Source: Pseudomonas ovata
GTDB lineage: Bacteria; Pseudomonadota; Gammaproteobacteria; Pseudomonadales; Pseudomonadaceae
Assembly (NCBI RefSeq): GCF_003131185.1
Contig: NZ_QFFU01000002.1
Location: forward strand, 62,001-126,000
Length of the DNA stretch: 64,000 nucleotides
Direction of reading: 5' to 3'
Below, piece after piece: positions 25,138 to 34,831 of the stretch. Made by a program: the position numbers and the translations under genes. The stretch's first letter is position 1. Each line of letters starts with the position of its first letter. The notes beneath the pieces were generated by a model that had not been told where the DNA came from, did no database searches, and worked only from the letters and a program-made list of their open reading frames with translations.

Positions 25138-26568
25138 ATGTACCCTGACGTACAGCTTTATATCAACGGTCAATGGCGCGCCGCCCACGATGGTCGCACC
25201 CAGCCGGTCCTGGATCCGGGCACCGGCCAGATCATCGGTCAGGTGGCCCATGCCGACATCAGTGACCTGGATGACGCGCTGGCAGCCGCCGAGCATGGCT
25301 TTGCGACCTGGCGAGCGGTGTCGGCCTTCGAGCGCTACAAGATCATGCGCAAGGCGGCGGTGCTGGTGCGCGAGCGCGCCGATTCGATTGCCCGCATCAT
25401 GACTCAGGAGCAGGGCAAGCCGGTGGCCGAGGCTCGCGCCGAGGCGCTGTCGGCCGCCGACATCATCGACTGGCTGGCCGAGGAAGCCCGGCGCAGCTAT
25501 GGACGCCTGGTGCCGTCGCGTGGCGCCAATATTGAACAGAAGGTGATCAAGGAACCGGTGGGCCCGGTGGCGGCGTTCACGCCCTGGAACTTCCCCATCA
25601 ACCAGGTGGTGCGCAAGCTGTCCTCGGCGCTGGCCGCCGGCTGCTCGATCATCATCAAGGCCCCGGAAGAAACCCCGGCGTCCCCGGCCGAACTGATCCG
25701 GGCCTTTCATGATGCCGGCGTACCAGCAGGTGTGATCGGCCTGGTGTATGGCGATCCGGCGCAGATTTCCGGTTACCTGATCCCGCACCCGGTGATTCGC
25801 AAGGTCACGTTCACCGGCTCCACCCCGGTCGGCAAGCAATTGGCAGCGCTGGCCGGCCAGCACATGAAGCGTGCCACCATGGAGCTGGGCGGCCATGCGC
25901 CGGCCCTGGTGTTCGAAGATGCCGACCTGAACCTGGCGGCGCGCACCCTGGCCACCGCCAAGTTCCGCAACGCCGGGCAGGTGTGTGTCTCGCCTACGCG
26001 CATTCTGGTGCAGCGTTCGGTGTTGCAGGCCTTTACCGAGCAGTTCGTCGGGCTGACCCGCGAAATCAAGGTGGGGCATGGCCTGGAGGCCGACACCCAG
26101 ATGGGGCCGCTGGCCAACGAACGCCGTGTGCCGGCCTTGCGTGACCTGGTCGAAGACGCCGTCAGTGCGGGTGCCAAGGTCGAGACCGGGGGCAACGCGG
26201 TCGCGGGCGAGGGCTGGTTCTTCGAGCCGACCGTGCTGAGCGGCCTGACGCCGGCCATGCGCATCATGAATGACGAGCCCTTTGGCCCGGTGGCCTTGCT
26301 GGTGCCGTTCGATACGCTGGAAGAGGCGATTGCCGAATCCAACCGCGTGCCGTTCGGGCTGGCGTCCTATGCCTTCACCACCTCGATGAAGACAGCCCAG
26401 GCCCTGAGCCATGGCATCGAAGCGGGTATGCTGTCGATCAACCACCAGGGCATCGGCCTGCCGGAAATACCGTTTGGCGGCATCAAGGACTCGGGCTATG
26501 GCTCCGAAGGCGGTATCGAAGCCATCGAGGCGTACCTCAATACCAAGCTGGTGACGCAGTTCAATTGA
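25138..26568 (+). CDS. NAD(P)-dependent aldehyde dehydrogenase, succinate-semialdehyde dehydrogenase type
   Basis: 476 residues. TPWNFP, the Rossmann [11 protein letters not shown], the catalytic Glu in MELGGHAP and the catalytic Cys in [11 protein letters not shown] are all present, as is the C-terminal [12 protein letters not shown] [12 protein letters not shown]. Closest in layout to the GabD/SAD group that oxidises succinate semialdehyde or similar C4/C5 semialdehydes. CTGGAGATT precedes the ATG. Placed after the SDR but separated by a terminator. Confidence 0.88.
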   Translation: MYPDVQLYINGQWRAAHDGRTQPVLDPGTGQIIGQVAHADISDLDDALAAAEHGFATWRAVSAFERYKIMRKAAVLVRERADSIARIMTQEQGKPVAEARAEALSAADIIDWLAEEARRSYGRLVPSRGANIEQKVIKEPVGPVAAFTPWNFPINQVVRKLSSALAAGCSIIIKAPEETPASPAELIRAFHDAGVPAGVIGLVYGDPAQISGYLIPHPVIRKVTFTGSTPVGKQLAALAGQHMKRATMELGGHAPALVFEDADLNLAARTLATAKFRNAGQVCVSPTRILVQRSVLQAFTEQFVGLTREIKVGHGLEADTQMGPLANERRVPALRDLVEDAVSAGAKVETGGNAVAGEGWFFEPTVLSGLTPAMRIMNDEPFGPVALLVPFDTLEEAIAESNRVPFGLASYAFTTSMKTAQALSHGIEAGMLSINHQGIGLPEIPFGGIKDSGYGSEGGIEAIEAYLNTKLVTQFN

Positions 26569-26688
26569 TCGGCCTCATCATGCCGGTCAAGGCTGACGCG
26601 GTTTATTGGGGGAGGGGGCTCTGCTTCGGGCGGTGATCCGATGATGAGGCCAGCAAGGCCCATACGCCTGCTGCGCCTGTCCCATTGC

Positions 26689-26872
26689 CATCGCCGGCAA
26701 GCCGCCTCCCACAGTCTGGTGCCAGGTCTGAAACTCAGGGTCACATCAACTGAGTGTCAGACGCAAAAGGTGAAAACTGGCTTAACTGATCGGCATCACG
26801 TCGCAGGAGCGGCTTAAGCCGCGAAGAAGGCTGCACATTCGTGCCCTTTTCGCAGTTAAAGCGGCTCCTGCA
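26689..26872. repeat. REP unit plus an inverted pair of a third REP type
   Basis: 26689-26714 is a CATCGCCGGCAAGCC-type REP. 26802-26825 (GCAGGAGCGGCTTAAGCCGC) and 26849-26872 (its inverted counterpart ending GCGGCTCCTGC) form a third, distinct palindromic family seen only here. They occupy much of the 342 bp between the convergent aldehyde dehydrogenase and pbpG genes; nothing else is visible in that gap. Confidence 0.8.
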
Positions 26873-26910
26873 AGGTGAGATTGCGGCGGATCGCCAGGCT
26901 GCGTCTGCGG

Positions 26911-27849
26911 CTATTCCTTGGCCTGTTGCAGGCCGTTCTGGCGCAGGGCCAGGTTCTTGTCCTTCTTGTATTGCAGGGCCACTTCCGGCACCGGGCCACT
27001 CTGGCCGGTTTCCAGCCATTTGCGCAGGCGGCTGGCGTCGGCAAAGTGGGTCTGCTTGCCGAAGGCATCGAGAATCACCACCGACACCGGGCGCTTGGCC
27101 ATATTGGTCAGCAGCACCAGGCAATGCCCGGCCTGGTTGGTGAAGCCGGTCTTGGTCAGGCGAATATCCCAGTTTTCACGGTGCACCAGATGGTCGGTGT
27201 TGCGAAAGCCCAGGGTGTAAGTGGGCTTGGTAAAGCGCACGGTCTTTTCTTCGGTGGCGCTCAGTTCGCTGAGCAGCGGGTATTTGCGCGCTTCAAGCAG
27301 AAGTTTGGTGAGGTCGCGTGCGGTCGAGACGTTGTAGACCGACAGGCCGGTAGGCTCGACATAGGCGGTGTGCTTCATGCCCAGTGCACGCGCCTTGGCA
27401 TTCATCGCCAGGATGAACGCCGGATAACCACCTGGATAGCTGTGGGCCAGGCTGGCGGCGGCGCGGTTCTCCGACGACATCAGGGTAATCAGCAGCATGT
27501 CGCGGCGACTGAGCTGGCTGCCGAGCTTGACCCGGGAAAACACGCCTTTCATTTCGGCCGTGTGGGAAATATCCACCGGTATGACTTCGTCCATCGATTG
27601 CCTGGCATCGATGACCACCATGGCGGTCATCAACTTGGTGACCGAGGCAATGGGCACAATCACATCCGGATTGTTGGAATAGAGCACTTTATTGCTTTGC
27701 AGGTCGACGACCATGGTACTGCCGGAGGCCAGGTGAAGATTGGCCGGGTCGCGTGCCAGGACGGCCGATTCATTGGCCAGGACCGGGTTGCCAAGCAGCG
27801 GGCCGGTGAGTGCAAGAAAAAGGCCCAGAAGCGTATGACGAATATTCAA
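26911..27849 (-). CDS. pbpG: D-alanyl-D-alanine endopeptidase (PBP7 type)
   Basis: 312 residues, periplasmic, peptidoglycan peptide cross-link cleavage. Signal peptide ([19 protein letters not shown]), then the penicillin-binding motifs SVTK (69-72, active Ser69), SEN (126-128) and KTG (233-235) in the S11 family order. Length and lack of a C-terminal anchor helix fit PBP7 rather than DacA/DacC carboxypeptidases. Stand-alone gene. The 255 bp upstream to the next gene show no clear element. Confidence 0.9.
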   Translation of the reverse strand: MNIRHTLLGLFLALTGPLLGNPVLANESAVLARDPANLHLASGSTMVVDLQSNKVLYSNNPDVIVPIASVTKLMTAMVVIDARQSMDEVIPVDISHTAEMKGVFSRVKLGSQLSRRDMLLITLMSSENRAAASLAHSYPGGYPAFILAMNAKARALGMKHTAYVEPTGLSVYNVSTARDLTKLLLEARKYPLLSELSATEEKTVRFTKPTYTLGFRNTDHLVHRENWDIRLTKTGFTNQAGHCLVLLTNMAKRPVSVVILDAFGKQTHFADASRLRKWLETGQSGPVPEVALQYKKDKNLALRQNGLQQAKE

Positions 27850-28104
27850 GTAAGCTCACTCGATGAATGTGCGCAGGTGCACGGAAACAGAAAATAAAGT
27901 GGGCATTTTAGGAGGCGGTCTTACCGGCGTCGATGGGGGCGCACGGGCATTTCGTCCTTTAATTGAACAATAATGGCCTTATTCAGACACGGTTAAGTGG
28001 GCAGGCTGTTTTAACGCGCTGTTTTTCGATAGTCGTGGTATCGAATGCCGACAGCGATTAGCATCCCAGCCCTATTGAACATCACTGTTGCAAGGAGTCA
28101 GGTA

Positions 28105-28665
28105 ATGCCCAAGGGGTTGATCGGCAAGGATTATGCGGTGCTGGTAATCGTGACACTGGCCATTGTTGTCCTGATGCTGGGTGCGGGCTTTTTCATCAAG
28201 CCTGTGGACTGGGCCGGTTGGGTGCAGGCGATGGCCGTGACCGTGGGGCTGTTGCTGGCGGTGGCGGTACCGGCGATCCAGCGTCAGCAGGAAGCCCGTG
28301 AAGCCGCACGACTGCAGCGCATCCGTGATGTCGGTTATGCCCGGCGCATTCAGTACCTGTGCGGTGAACTGAGCGAAATGCACGGGCGCATCAGCCTGAA
28401 CCTGCCGCACTTGCGTGCCAATGACCGGCACCGCTTGAAGTTCACCTTGCAGGATTACCTGCACCGGGTATTCGAGTCGCACAAGGAGGACTTGAACGAT
28501 GACCGGATCGTGGTCGCCCATGAGTTGCGTCAGGTGGCCAATAATCTGATCGAGGAACTCGACAGCGGCCGCACCGACCGCACCGAGTACATGGCACTGG
28601 AGCGGCGCCTGCAGAAACTGACCCAGCGCTGCCAGTTGATCGTGGTGATTGCCGAACGTTCCTGA
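28105..28665 (+). CDS. Unrecognised membrane-anchored protein
   Basis: 186 residues from the ATG at 28105, with AAGGAG 9 nt upstream; a longer frame to 28045 lacks such a site. Two hydrophobic helices (YAVLVIVTLAIVVLMLGAGFF and GWVQAMAVTVGLLLAVAVPAI) then a charged Gln/Arg/Glu-rich helical cytoplasmic or periplasmic domain. No domain recognised. Confidence 0.75.
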   Translation: MPKGLIGKDYAVLVIVTLAIVVLMLGAGFFIKPVDWAGWVQAMAVTVGLLLAVAVPAIQRQQEAREAARLQRIRDVGYARRIQYLCGELSEMHGRISLNLPHLRANDRHRLKFTLQDYLHRVFESHKEDLNDDRIVVAHELRQVANNLIEELDSGRTDRTEYMALERRLQKLTQRCQLIVVIAERS

Positions 28666-28669
28666 TGGC

Positions 28670-28852
28670 TCAACTGTTGAGCCTGGGTGCCTCGAGTTGT
28701 TCGGAAATGGCCTGTGCCTGAGGGCGTGAAGTGAATGGCCCGCCAATCGGCTCGCCGTCGCGTATCAGGTACCAGCAGGCCAGCAGGCCTTGCGCTCTGA
28801 GCGCGCCGGGTACGGCACTGCCAACCACAGACATGATGTGTACTTCGTTCAT
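28670..28852 (-). CDS. Small unrecognised protein
   Basis: 60 residues from the ATG at 28852, with GGAGG 5 nt upstream. Sequence includes ACWYLIRDGEPIGGPFTSRPQAQAISEQLE, a pattern that looks like a small folded beta/alpha unit reading out a display-like 'GPF' turn (similar to GYF-type domains), but I would not assign it. Convergent with the preceding membrane protein, 4 bp apart. Confidence 0.6.
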   Translation of the reverse strand: MNEVHIMSVVGSAVPGALRAQGLLACWYLIRDGEPIGGPFTSRPQAQAISEQLEAPRLNS

Positions 28853-29040
28853 GATGGCCTCCATCGATTCATGCTGGCCACTCTACTGAACACTGATGGC
28901 ACCGAGAAATCAACCTTTTCGATAGTGGTCATTGATGGAGGCAGGGGTTTTGGCACCAGACTGTGCGTTGGTGCAAAAAATGGCCCCGCCGGTCGCGGCC
29001 AGGCCAAAAAAACCCCGCCGCACGGGCAGGATCTTTTTGT

Positions 29041-29421
29041 TTACCAGCGGCGCGGATGGCCGTAGTACACCGGTTGTGGCGGTGGGCCATAGCGATGGTA
29101 GTAGCCAGGCGGCGGGCCGGGGTAGCGCTCGACCACTTCATAGGCCGGGCGGTAGTAGACCGGCGGTGGCGGCGGGGCGTAATACACGGTGCGCGGTTCC
29201 TGCACATAGACAGGCTGGCGCTCGATGTACACAGGCTCGCGCTCGACATACACCGTGCGGTCGCGGTCACGACCCGAAGACACGGCCGCTCCGACGACGG
29301 CGGCGCCCACGATGGCGCCTACGATCGCCGGGCCTCCCCAATTACGACCACCGGCACTGGCCTGGCCTGCCAGGGCCAGGGCGCCTATGAACAAGGCAAT
29401 CTTGGGTAAATGACGAATCAT
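29041..29421 (-). CDS. Exported Pro/Tyr-rich protein with glycine-zipper segment
   Basis: 126 residues. Signal peptide (IALFIGALALAGQASA), then a short Gly/Ala zipper (GPAIVGAIVGAAVVGAAVSS), then a low-complexity tail of RTVYVEREPVYIERQPVY-type repeats, PPPPPVYYRPAYE and PPPGYYHRYGPPPQPVYYG. Proteins of this build are common envelope proteins in pseudomonads; function unknown. GAGGAACACC precedes the ATG. Confidence 0.75.
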   Translation of the reverse strand: MIRHLPKIALFIGALALAGQASAGGRNWGGPAIVGAIVGAAVVGAAVSSGRDRDRTVYVEREPVYIERQPVYVQEPRTVYYAPPPPPVYYRPAYEVVERYPGPPPGYYHRYGPPPQPVYYGHPRRW

Positions 29422-29642
29422 GATGGTGTTCCTCGGCTTTCGACCCGTTATCGCGTGGCACCGGCTGCGGTGCGGCTACGGGGTTAATGCTAAGACAGCG
29501 GTTTTGATCAGATCTGCGAAGCGCGTGGGTAAAGTTTGTGTAAGGTAGGAGCCTTCGCGACATACCGTTTTCAGCTTCGTCTGATGGGTGCGAGTGTACG
29601 CTTGTCATACCGATTTTAGCCAATACCGTTCAGGAGATTTAC

Positions 29643-30458
29643 ATGCCCGTCACTGCCAGCAAGGACACGCTGTTGTGCATGTCGCTTGCCGCCCGTCCCG
29701 GCCACTTCGGGGTTCGCTTCCACAACCACCTGTACCGCGAGCTGGGCCTGGATTTCTATTACAAGGCATTTGCCCCCAACGACCTGGCCGGCGCGGTCAC
29801 CGGCATGCGCGCCCTGGGCATACGCGGCTGCGGGGTGTCGATGCCGTTCAAGGAAGACTGCATCGCCCTGGTCGATGAACTGGATGCTTCGGCAGCGGCC
29901 ATCGACTCGATCAACACCATCGTCAATACGGGCGGTCATCTCAAGGCCTACAACACCGACTACATCGCCGTGGCGCAGTTGCTCGATGCCCACGCCGTGC
30001 CGCGCACGCCGTTCGCCCTGCGCGGCAGTGGCGGCATGGCCAAGGCCGTGGCCTGTGCCATGCGCGATGCCGGCTTTACCGAGGGGTTGATCGTGGCCCG
30101 TAACGAAGCGGCCGGACGGCGCCTGGCCGACGCCTGCGGGTTGCGCTGGCAGCCTGAGCTGGGCGATGAGCGGCCGCCCTTGCTGGTCAATGTCACGCCG
30201 CTGGGCATGACCGGGCCGCAGGCTGATGAACTGGCCTTTGACCTGGCGGCCATCGAGGCTGCCCAGACCCTGTTCGATGTGGTGGCCACGCCGGCCGAGA
30301 CCCCGTTGATCCAGGCCGGGCGCCGGCTCGGCAAACAGCTGATCAGCGGTGACCAGGTGGCCGCGATCCAGGCGCTGGAGCAGTTCGTGCTGTACACCGG
30401 CGTGCGCCCCACCGAGGAGCAGTACCAGCGTGCGGCGGCCTTTGCCCGGGCGGTTTGA
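29643..30458 (+). CDS. Shikimate dehydrogenase-like protein (SdhL group)
   Basis: 271 residues. The shikimate-dehydrogenase fold is clear: catalytic lysine in GVSMPFKED, NTIV, NTDYIAV (Asp), nucleotide loop LRGSGGMAKAVACAM and a closing VLYTGVRPTEEQYQRAAAF. The N-terminal substrate loop reads SLAARPGHFGVRFHN instead of AroE's SxSPxxHN, so substrate choice differs from AroE; the HI0607/SdhL type fits. AGGAGATTTAC precedes the ATG. Confidence 0.82.
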   Translation: MPVTASKDTLLCMSLAARPGHFGVRFHNHLYRELGLDFYYKAFAPNDLAGAVTGMRALGIRGCGVSMPFKEDCIALVDELDASAAAIDSINTIVNTGGHLKAYNTDYIAVAQLLDAHAVPRTPFALRGSGGMAKAVACAMRDAGFTEGLIVARNEAAGRRLADACGLRWQPELGDERPPLLVNVTPLGMTGPQADELAFDLAAIEAAQTLFDVVATPAETPLIQAGRRLGKQLISGDQVAAIQALEQFVLYTGVRPTEEQYQRAAAFARAV

Positions 30459-30460
30459 GG

Positions 30461-31114
30461 TCAGCCCTCCAACTGCGCCAGTCGTTCTTCCAGGGCGGCA
30501 ATGCGCGCCTCCAGCTCGTCCAGGCGCTCGGACGACGGCGGCGGCGCATGGCGCTCCGGGGCTTGCTGACGGTTGACCAGCAGGGCCTGCAGGTCCTGCT
30601 CGCTGCCCATTGCATGCATGTAGCGATCTTCGCGCTGGCCGCTCTGGCGTGGCAGCTGTGAAGCCAGGCCACGGGCGATCAGGCGGTCGAGCTGGTGCAC
30701 GACCTGTTCGGCGTCTTCGAAGTCGTGCATGCGGTTGCTGCGGGTCAGCAGTTCGTTGACGGTCTGCGGGCCGCGCAGCAGCAACAGGCCGGTCAGGATC
30801 AACTGCGCCGGCACCAGTTCCAGGTGCTTGTCGGCCCGGTGTTCCCAGCGATCGGCGCGACTGCCCATCACCAGGCGCGCCAGGCCGAGGTTTTCCAGGC
30901 TGCGCAGGCTCTGGCCGATCTGGCCCTGGGTCAGGTTCATGACCGGGTCGCGGCTGGTTTTCTGGTTGCAGGCCAGCATCAGCGCATTGAGGGTCAGCGG
31001 GTAGGTTTCCGGGTTGGTGGCCTTTTTCTCGATCAGGCAACCGAGCACCCGGACCTGGCTGCTGTCCAGTTGCAGGCCTTGAGAGGCTTGAGGGGTTTCG
31101 AGGGTATCGGACAT
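30461..31114 (-). CDS. YceH family (DUF480) protein
   Basis: 217 residues. [22 protein letters not shown] and [16 protein letters not shown] are the conserved DUF480 winged-helix segments, repeated as a second winged helix at about 110-170; the C-terminus is a coiled coil ([19 protein letters not shown]). YceH is a conserved cytosolic protein of uncertain role. GGGAGTACAGC precedes the ATG. It ends 2 bp from the convergent shikimate dehydrogenase-like gene. Confidence 0.88.
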   Translation of the reverse strand: MSDTLETPQASQGLQLDSSQVRVLGCLIEKKATNPETYPLTLNALMLACNQKTSRDPVMNLTQGQIGQSLRSLENLGLARLVMGSRADRWEHRADKHLELVPAQLILTGLLLLRGPQTVNELLTRSNRMHDFEDAEQVVHQLDRLIARGLASQLPRQSGQREDRYMHAMGSEQDLQALLVNRQQAPERHAPPPSSERLDELEARIAALEERLAQLEG

Positions 31115-31325
31115 GCTGTACTCCCTGAGCGATGGCAGGCCGCCAGCCTAGGGTCTGGCGCGGATTATTACCAGTGGGCAACGTATTGCCGGGCAAAAAG
31201 TCGCAACGAACGGCTCGCCCGGACGTCTATAATCGTCCAGGCCGTCACCTGTATAAACCCCACCCTCGTGTCCTGTTCATTCTGTGCTTTATCGCCCATG
31301 CCGCGATAAGGCGCGTCGTTGTGGA

Positions 31326-31424
31326 ATGTTGTCCATCGTTCTGTTGTCAGCGGCCGGCATCATGCTGCTCGCGATCCTGCTGGCGCTGGGCATGATTAGG
31401 GTCAACGTGCCGGCCATGGCCTGA
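31326..31424 (+). CDS. Possible 32-residue single-helix membrane peptide
   Basis: Too short to be firm. The frame reads MLSIVLLSAAGIMLLA then ILLALGMIRVNVPAMA, a single hydrophobic helix, ending one base before the convergent nhaR-type gene. AAGGCG is about 12 nt upstream, a poor site. A TATAAT hexamer lies at about 31225, without a good -35. Could be a small membrane protein or chance. Confidence 0.3.
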   Translation: MLSIVLLSAAGIMLLAILLALGMIRVNVPAMA

Positions 31425-32321
31425 TCATTCGCTGAACAGCTTGTTGCGCGCCCCCTCGGTAATCGCCACGACGCCGGGGTGGCGCACCTTGCGCTCGACG
31501 GTGATGGCATAGAACGATTCTGTCACCGCATCGGTCTGACCGATCAGGCGCACGCCGTACTGGGCCTGGACTTCGTCAGCGATCACGCTGGGGGCCACGA
31601 ATACACCGCTGCCGGACTGGCCAAACGCTTTCATCAACGCACTGTCGTCGAATTCGCCAATGATGCGCGGCCGCAGCTTTTGCTCGGCGAACCAGCGCAT
31701 CAGTCGCCCGCGTACCACCGTGTCCTGGCCCGGAATCAACAGCGGGGCATCGTTTAAGGCCATGGGGAAATCGGGGTGCAGACGTTGGGCGACTTCTTCG
31801 GTGGCAAAGAAGCTGATGCCGCATTCGCCCAGTTTCTGGCTGTAGCCGCGGATGTCCAGGTGCGGGGGCATGGGGCTGTCGGAGACGACCATGTCCAGAC
31901 GCTGGATGGCGAGGTCGGCCAGCAGGCGCTCCAGCTTGTCTTCGCGGCAGGTGATGCGCACCGGCTCGCTCAGTTCCATGGTCGGCGCGATAAGCCGGTA
32001 GACGATGGACTTGGGCACCACGTCGGCCACACCGATGCGAAACAGGATCTGCTGCTCGTCAGGCCGCGAGCGCAGCACGGTTTCCAGTTCGTTGCCCAGC
32101 TGGAACATCTGCTCGGCGTAGGGCAGGGCCAGGCGTCCCGCCTCGGTCAGCTCCAGTTGGCGACCCACGCGCTGAAACAGGTCGACGCCCAGGGTCTGTT
32201 CCAGCAGGCTGATCTGCCCGCTGATGGTCTGCGCCGTAAGGCTTAATTGCTCGCAAGCGCGTACGATGCTGCCAGTCCGGGCGACCACCCAGAAATAATG
32301 TAATTGACGGTAATTAAGCAT
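31425..32321 (-). CDS. nhaR: NhaR-type LysR-family regulator
   Basis: 298 residues from the ATG at 32321. MLNYRQLHYFWVVARTGSIVRACEQLSLTAQTISGQI is the NhaR signature N-terminus, shared with activators of Na+/H+ antiporter genes and of some exopolysaccharide loci. The effector-binding half follows. No nhaA lies in the window, so its targets here are unknown; the lipoprotein and terC genes are divergent from it. Confidence 0.85.
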   Translation of the reverse strand: MLNYRQLHYFWVVARTGSIVRACEQLSLTAQTISGQISLLEQTLGVDLFQRVGRQLELTEAGRLALPYAEQMFQLGNELETVLRSRPDEQQILFRIGVADVVPKSIVYRLIAPTMELSEPVRITCREDKLERLLADLAIQRLDMVVSDSPMPPHLDIRGYSQKLGECGISFFATEEVAQRLHPDFPMALNDAPLLIPGQDTVVRGRLMRWFAEQKLRPRIIGEFDDSALMKAFGQSGSGVFVAPSVIADEVQAQYGVRLIGQTDAVTESFYAITVERKVRHPGVVAITEGARNKLFSE

Positions 32322-32453
32322 GGACTTGTAACACTTCGTAAAAACCGAAGTATACACCTTAAAAATGCGAATTTTCCTGATGTTACAAGGTCTCTAGAAT
32401 GCTTCCTCATCGCCATGCCGCTCACGCGGTCGGCCCTGATGAACGAGGAAGCC

Positions 32454-32699
32454 ATGAAGCACCCCATCTATGCTGCATTATTGTTGACATGTTCTGTGGT
32501 TGTAATGAGTGGCTGCGACCAGGTTGAAACAACCGGCAAGCAGATGCTCGACACGGCGGCCAGTTCCGCCAAGCAGGCGATCGACGACACCCACAAGGCG
32601 GCCACCGAGGCGCTGGAAGAGGCTCGGCAAGAGCTGTCGGTCGCAGAGCCTGCGGCAAAGCCAAAAGAATCCGGCACTCAGGCCGGGCAGGAAATCTGA
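32454..32699 (+). CDS. Small putative lipoprotein
   Basis: 81 residues from the ATG at 32454 (GAGG upstream). Signal sequence HPIYAALLLTCSVVVMSGC ends in a lipobox-like MSGC, followed by a charged alpha-helical tail (Lys/Ala/Glu/Asp) with no further domains. Likely membrane-tethered. 33 bp before terC on the same strand, possibly co-transcribed. Confidence 0.75.
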   Translation: MKHPIYAALLLTCSVVVMSGCDQVETTGKQMLDTAASSAKQAIDDTHKAATEALEEARQELSVAEPAAKPKESGTQAGQEI

Positions 32700-32732
32700 C
32701 GTTATTAACCTTGGCTTATTCGGGACATACAT

Positions 32733-33479
32733 ATGGAATACCTGTTGGAACTTGCGGCAAGTCCGGCGGCCTGGGTGGCGCTGGCAACACTGGTGGTGAT
32801 GGAGGTCGTGCTGGGCATCGACAACCTGATCTTTATCTCGATCCTGACCAACAAGCTGCCTGAGCATCAACGTCCCAAGGCCCGTCGACTGGGTATCGGC
32901 ATGGCGCTGATCATGCGCCTGGGCCTGCTCAGCACCGTGGCCTGGATCGTGCAGTTGACGGAACCTGTCATTGAACTGTTGGGGCAGACGTTCTCCTGGA
33001 AGGACATGATCCTGATCGCCGGTGGCCTGTTCCTGGTCTGGAAAGCGACCACGGAAATCCACCACAGCATGGATGAGGCGCACGACAAGGAAGACACGGT
33101 CGGCTCCAAGGTAACCCTGAGCATGGGCGCGGCGATTGCACAGATCCTGATGCTTGACCTGGTGTTCTCCATCGACAGCATCATCACCGCCGTGGGCATG
33201 ACCGAGCACTTGCCGATCATGATCATTGCGGTCGTGGCTGCGGTCGTGGTGATGCTGGTAGCGGCTGACCCGCTGGCCAAGTTCATCAATGACAATCCAA
33301 GTGTCGTGATGCTGGCGCTGGGTTTCCTGATCATGATCGGCATGACGCTGATCGCCGAAGGCTTTGGTGCCCATGTGCCTAAAGGCTATGTGTACGCGGC
33401 GATGGCTTTCTCGGCCCTGATCGAGGTGCTGAACATGCTGGCGCGTCGTTCCAAACGCAAGAAATCCGCAGCGGCCTGA
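32733..33479 (+). CDS. TerC family integral membrane protein
   Basis: 248 residues with about seven helices. [17 protein letters not shown] and [18 protein letters not shown] carry the paired acidic residues typical of TerC/Alx, linked to metal (Mn2+) export or tellurium resistance. A hydrophilic loop ([14 protein letters not shown]) splits the repeats. No tellurium-resistance operon is nearby. A terminator follows at 33527. Confidence 0.88.
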   Translation: MEYLLELAASPAAWVALATLVVMEVVLGIDNLIFISILTNKLPEHQRPKARRLGIGMALIMRLGLLSTVAWIVQLTEPVIELLGQTFSWKDMILIAGGLFLVWKATTEIHHSMDEAHDKEDTVGSKVTLSMGAAIAQILMLDLVFSIDSIITAVGMTEHLPIMIIAVVAAVVVMLVAADPLAKFINDNPSVVMLALGFLIMIGMTLIAEGFGAHVPKGYVYAAMAFSALIEVLNMLARRSKRKKSAAA

Positions 33480-33526
33480 TCAGGGTTGCAGCAACGGCCG
33501 GGCTGACACACGCCAAGGCTTGAAGC

Positions 33527-33564
33527 AAAAAAACGGTCGGTCCTGTCATGGGGCCGGCCGTTTT
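33527..33564 (+). terminator. Rho-independent terminator after terC
   Basis: Stem AACGGTCGGTCC / GGGGCCGGCCGTT with two G:T wobbles and loop TGTCAT, followed by TTTTGC. The A-run before it makes it bidirectional, serving the convergent small membrane protein gene as well. Confidence 0.8.
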
Positions 33565-33584
33565 GCATGAGGGCGTATGAAGAT

Positions 33585-33767
33585 TCAGTGTGCGGTGGCC
33601 GGTCGGGTCTTGCAGGGTCTGGCCGGTTTTTGCGGTCGGGCGGCAGGCGCGGTCTGGGTGGGATGAGGGTGATGACGACGAGCAATGCGCATCACACCCC
33701 ACAACATGGCGCAGGCAACAGCCAGCCAGGCAGCGATCAGCATCACAATGGTCATTTCCAGGTTCAT
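33585..33767 (-). CDS. Small membrane protein
   Basis: 60 residues from the ATG at 33767, which has GGAGGT upstream; the longer frame to 33848 is not supported. One helix (EMTIVMLIAAWLAVACAMLWGVM) then a His/Pro/Lys-rich tail. No family assigned. The 219 bp before the next gene show no clear element. Confidence 0.65.
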   Translation of the reverse strand: MNLEMTIVMLIAAWLAVACAMLWGVMRIARRHHPHPTQTAPAARPQKPARPCKTRPATAH

Positions 33768-33986
33768 GAGTACACCTCCACAGCTGCAATCTGTTGCAGT
33801 CTTAGTAACCGACAGTCTAGACCGGGGGGTGTTTCGCCGGCTTGACAAGTGGTCACGCGCTTCGACCGTTTTGGTCTATGCAGGCCAAGTGACAGACCCT
33901 TGGGCTATACCGGCAGCTTGCACCGCTCTATGATCGGCATTCCCGCCAGGTCAGAGGTCGCCTGGCGTTCGATCAAGTGAGGGAAC

Positions 33987-34679
33987 ATGTTGCCGGTATC
34001 ATTTGCGTCCAGAGCCGTCACGGTTGTGCTGGCGGTTGCCATGCTGGCGGTCATGGGCGGTTGTTCGTCGTCGCGTACGCTGCACGCGCTGCCACCTGAC
34101 CCGCAGGGGCTGCCCGACCGGGTCGAACTCACCTCGATGCCGTTCTTTCGTGGCAATGCCTTCCAGAGCGGCCCCGGTGCCCTGGCCACGATGCTGGCGC
34201 ACCAGAACATGGGCACCACGCCGGGGTTGCTGGAAAAAAACCTGCAATTGCCCGGTGCCGAAGCGCAGCTTGAACAGAACCTGCAGCGCGTGGCGCGTGA
34301 ATACGGCTTTGTGGTCTACCCGCTGAGTGATCAGGTGCGCGACCTGAAGGCGCAGGTAGCCGCCGGTTATCCGGTGCTGCTGCGTTTTACTGAAGGGTCG
34401 GCGTTCTGGAAAGAGCCGCGCTATGCGGTATTGGTCGGTTATGACCGTTACCGCGACGGGATGTTGCTGCAGGCCGGCATGAACCGCCGGCTGTTGATGA
34501 AGTTTGACAGTTTCGCTTCGGCCTGGGAGAGCGCCGGCCATTGGGCGGTGCTGGTCCAGGGGCCTCGCCAGTTGCCCGCCAACGTTGATCGCCAGCGCTG
34601 GCTGCAGGCGGCCGAGGCACTGGCCAGGGCCGGTCAGGAGCAGGCGGCCGGTGAAGCGGTCAGGACCATCGGCCGTTAG
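33987..34679 (+). CDS. C39-like lipoprotein with substituted catalytic residues
   Basis: 230 residues, signal plus lipobox AVMGGC (Cys26). A papain-like C39 peptidase core is recognisable: FQSGPGALATML is the place of the CGPAALA motif, but Ser61 replaces the nucleophilic Cys; EPRYAVLVGYD is the place of the His motif, with Arg145 in the expected His position. It is therefore probably a non-peptidase binding protein in the outer membrane or periplasm. The C-terminal 40 residues look like a TPR-like helix pair. Its TAG stop is the first three bases of the inverted-repeat element at 34677. Confidence 0.75.
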   Translation: MLPVSFASRAVTVVLAVAMLAVMGGCSSSRTLHALPPDPQGLPDRVELTSMPFFRGNAFQSGPGALATMLAHQNMGTTPGLLEKNLQLPGAEAQLEQNLQRVAREYGFVVYPLSDQVRDLKAQVAAGYPVLLRFTEGSAFWKEPRYAVLVGYDRYRDGMLLQAGMNRRLLMKFDSFASAWESAGHWAVLVQGPRQLPANVDRQRWLQAAEALARAGQEQAAGEAVRTIGR

Positions 34680-34820
34680 GCTCTGTACGAAAAGTCGGTG
34701 AGCGAAGGCCAGGCAAGGCAAAAAGCGGCGAGCAAGCGCAGTTGACATGTGTCAATGAGCATTGCGAGTCGCTTTTTAACGCAGCATGGCCGAGCGCAGC
34801 CACTTTACGTACAGAGCCTA
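34677..34820 (+). mobile_element. 144-bp inverted-repeat MITE-like element, copy 1
   Basis: Begins TAGGCTCTGTACG and ends CGTACAGAGCCTA, a perfect 13-bp terminal inverted repeat; the inside folds as a long imperfect hairpin centred on TTGACATGTGTCAA. A second copy lies inverted at 42196-42338. No open frame. The first TAG is the stop codon of the C39-like gene. Family unknown; a transposase was not seen in the window. Confidence 0.85.
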
Positions 34821-34831
34821 GGGGCTGGTGT

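Noticed and set aside
34742..34830. Small frames inside the inverted-repeat element (MTCVNEHCESLFNAAW type)
   Set aside because: They are present in both copies only because the element is repeated, and run out into neighbouring DNA at the ends; no ribosome site.
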